This document shows, piece after piece, positions 63,734 to 64,000 of a stretch of DNA of 64,000 nt. Made by a program: the position numbers and the translations under genes. The notes beneath the pieces were generated by a model that saw nothing but the letters and a program-made list of their open reading frames with translations, did no database searches and was not told the origin of the DNA. The stretch spans positions 133,664 through 197,663 of the forward strand of contig JASUTE010000001.1 in the NCBI GenBank assembly GCA_030445745.1, read 5' to 3'. Origin of the DNA: Candidatus Cloacimonadota bacterium (GTDB lineage Bacteria > Cloacimonadota > Cloacimonadia > Cloacimonadales > TCS61). Within the stretch, counting starts at the first letter, position 1. Each line of letters starts with the position of its first letter.

Positions 63734-64000
63734 GCATAATATCCTCTATTTTAAAAGGTTTAGCTAAAACTCCCTTGAATCCAAATTCTTTATAGTTGGC
63801 CATTACCGGATCCATAGAATAACCACTGGAGACTATAGCTGTTACTTTTGGATCTATCTCTTTTAATTTATTAATAGCTTCTTTGCCACCCATACCACCT
63901 GGTACAGTAAGATCCATAATTACAACTTCAAAAGGTTCTTCATCCAGTGCTTTTTTATATTTTTTAATTGCTTCTTCGCCATCTGTTGCAGTTTCTACCT
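63693..64000 (-). CDS. Receiver domain, C-terminal end of a gene running off the window
   Basis: The frame is open from the window edge to the TGA at 63693. About 102 residues of a receiver are visible ('EEPFEVVIMDLTVPGGMGG', with the phospho-acceptor Asp in 'MDL'; 'TAIVSSGYS'; 'GVLAKPFKIEDI'). The 'DLTVPGGMGGKEA' style is common in the C-terminal receiver of hybrid histidine kinases, so this may be the tail of a large hybrid sensor. The N-terminus is outside the window. It overlaps the small kinase gene. Confidence 0.85.
   Translation of the reverse strand, partial: VETATDGEEAIKKYKKALDEEPFEVVIMDLTVPGGMGGKEAINKLKEIDPKVTAIVSSGYSMDPVMANYKEFGFKGVLAKPFKIEDIMRVLNQIFNENEEA

Overview
The window is a stretch of low-GC bacterial chromosome, dense in genes and arranged in operons. 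It most resembles an anaerobic member of the FCB superphylum, with Candidatus Cloacimonadota as my best guess. The pointers are two surface proteins ending in the 'NYPNPFNPSTT' FlgD-like/type IX-like C-terminal domain, an ATP-type PEP carboxykinase, a two-subunit oxygen-sensitive Fe-S fumarase, and a large anaerobic molybdenum-hydroxylase cluster. No 16S rRNA or other phylogenetic marker is present, so the assignment is inference. The genetic code is standard: TGA ends many overlapping genes.

Layout. 1-3.3 kb: partial pckA, then rng-rplU-rpmA with a clear terminator, all on the minus strand. 3.4-3.8 kb: a four-tRNA cluster (initiator Met, Met, Arg, His). 3.8-12.4 kb: accessory and decaying DNA, with IS remnants, inverted repeats, one intact and one nonsense-broken surface protein, tag, and the carcass of an NtrC-type regulator. 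13-15.5 kb: a LarA-family racemase gene overlapping the two fumarase subunit genes. 15.6-25.2 kb: housekeeping genes (add, rmuC, a frameshifted mscS, tcdA, tatD, an outer-membrane barrel, rqcH, queC, thiN).

25.2-45.4 kb: a purine/urate-type catabolic island. A plus-strand arm (allantoinase-like amidohydrolase, MocA-like cytidylyltransferase, DUF364, XdhC, zinc ribbon) converges with a ~16.6 kb minus-strand operon. That operon holds two molybdenum hydroxylases (one with an unusual MoCo-FAD fusion), SsnA, YgfK, YgeY, YgeW and two fold-type II PLP enzymes. Together they could hydroxylate and reduce purine-type rings, open them, transfer carbamoyl groups and deaminate the resulting amino acids.

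45.7-64 kb: a TPR/PAS histidine kinase, then an eleven-gene type IV pilus/type II secretion-like operon (PilC, PilB, pseudopilin-like proteins, a catalytic-domain-less histidine kinase, a receiver-cNMP protein, a PilT-like ATPase, PilM/N-TPR, PilO/P-like, a short secretin). A near-consensus sigma-54 site lies just upstream of pilC. An NtrC-type activator and its kinase are the next genes upstream, which gives a coherent regulatory circuit. The sigma-54-controlled pilus with an embedded incomplete phosphorelay, and the purine island with the MoCo-FAD fusion, are the two most interesting systems here.
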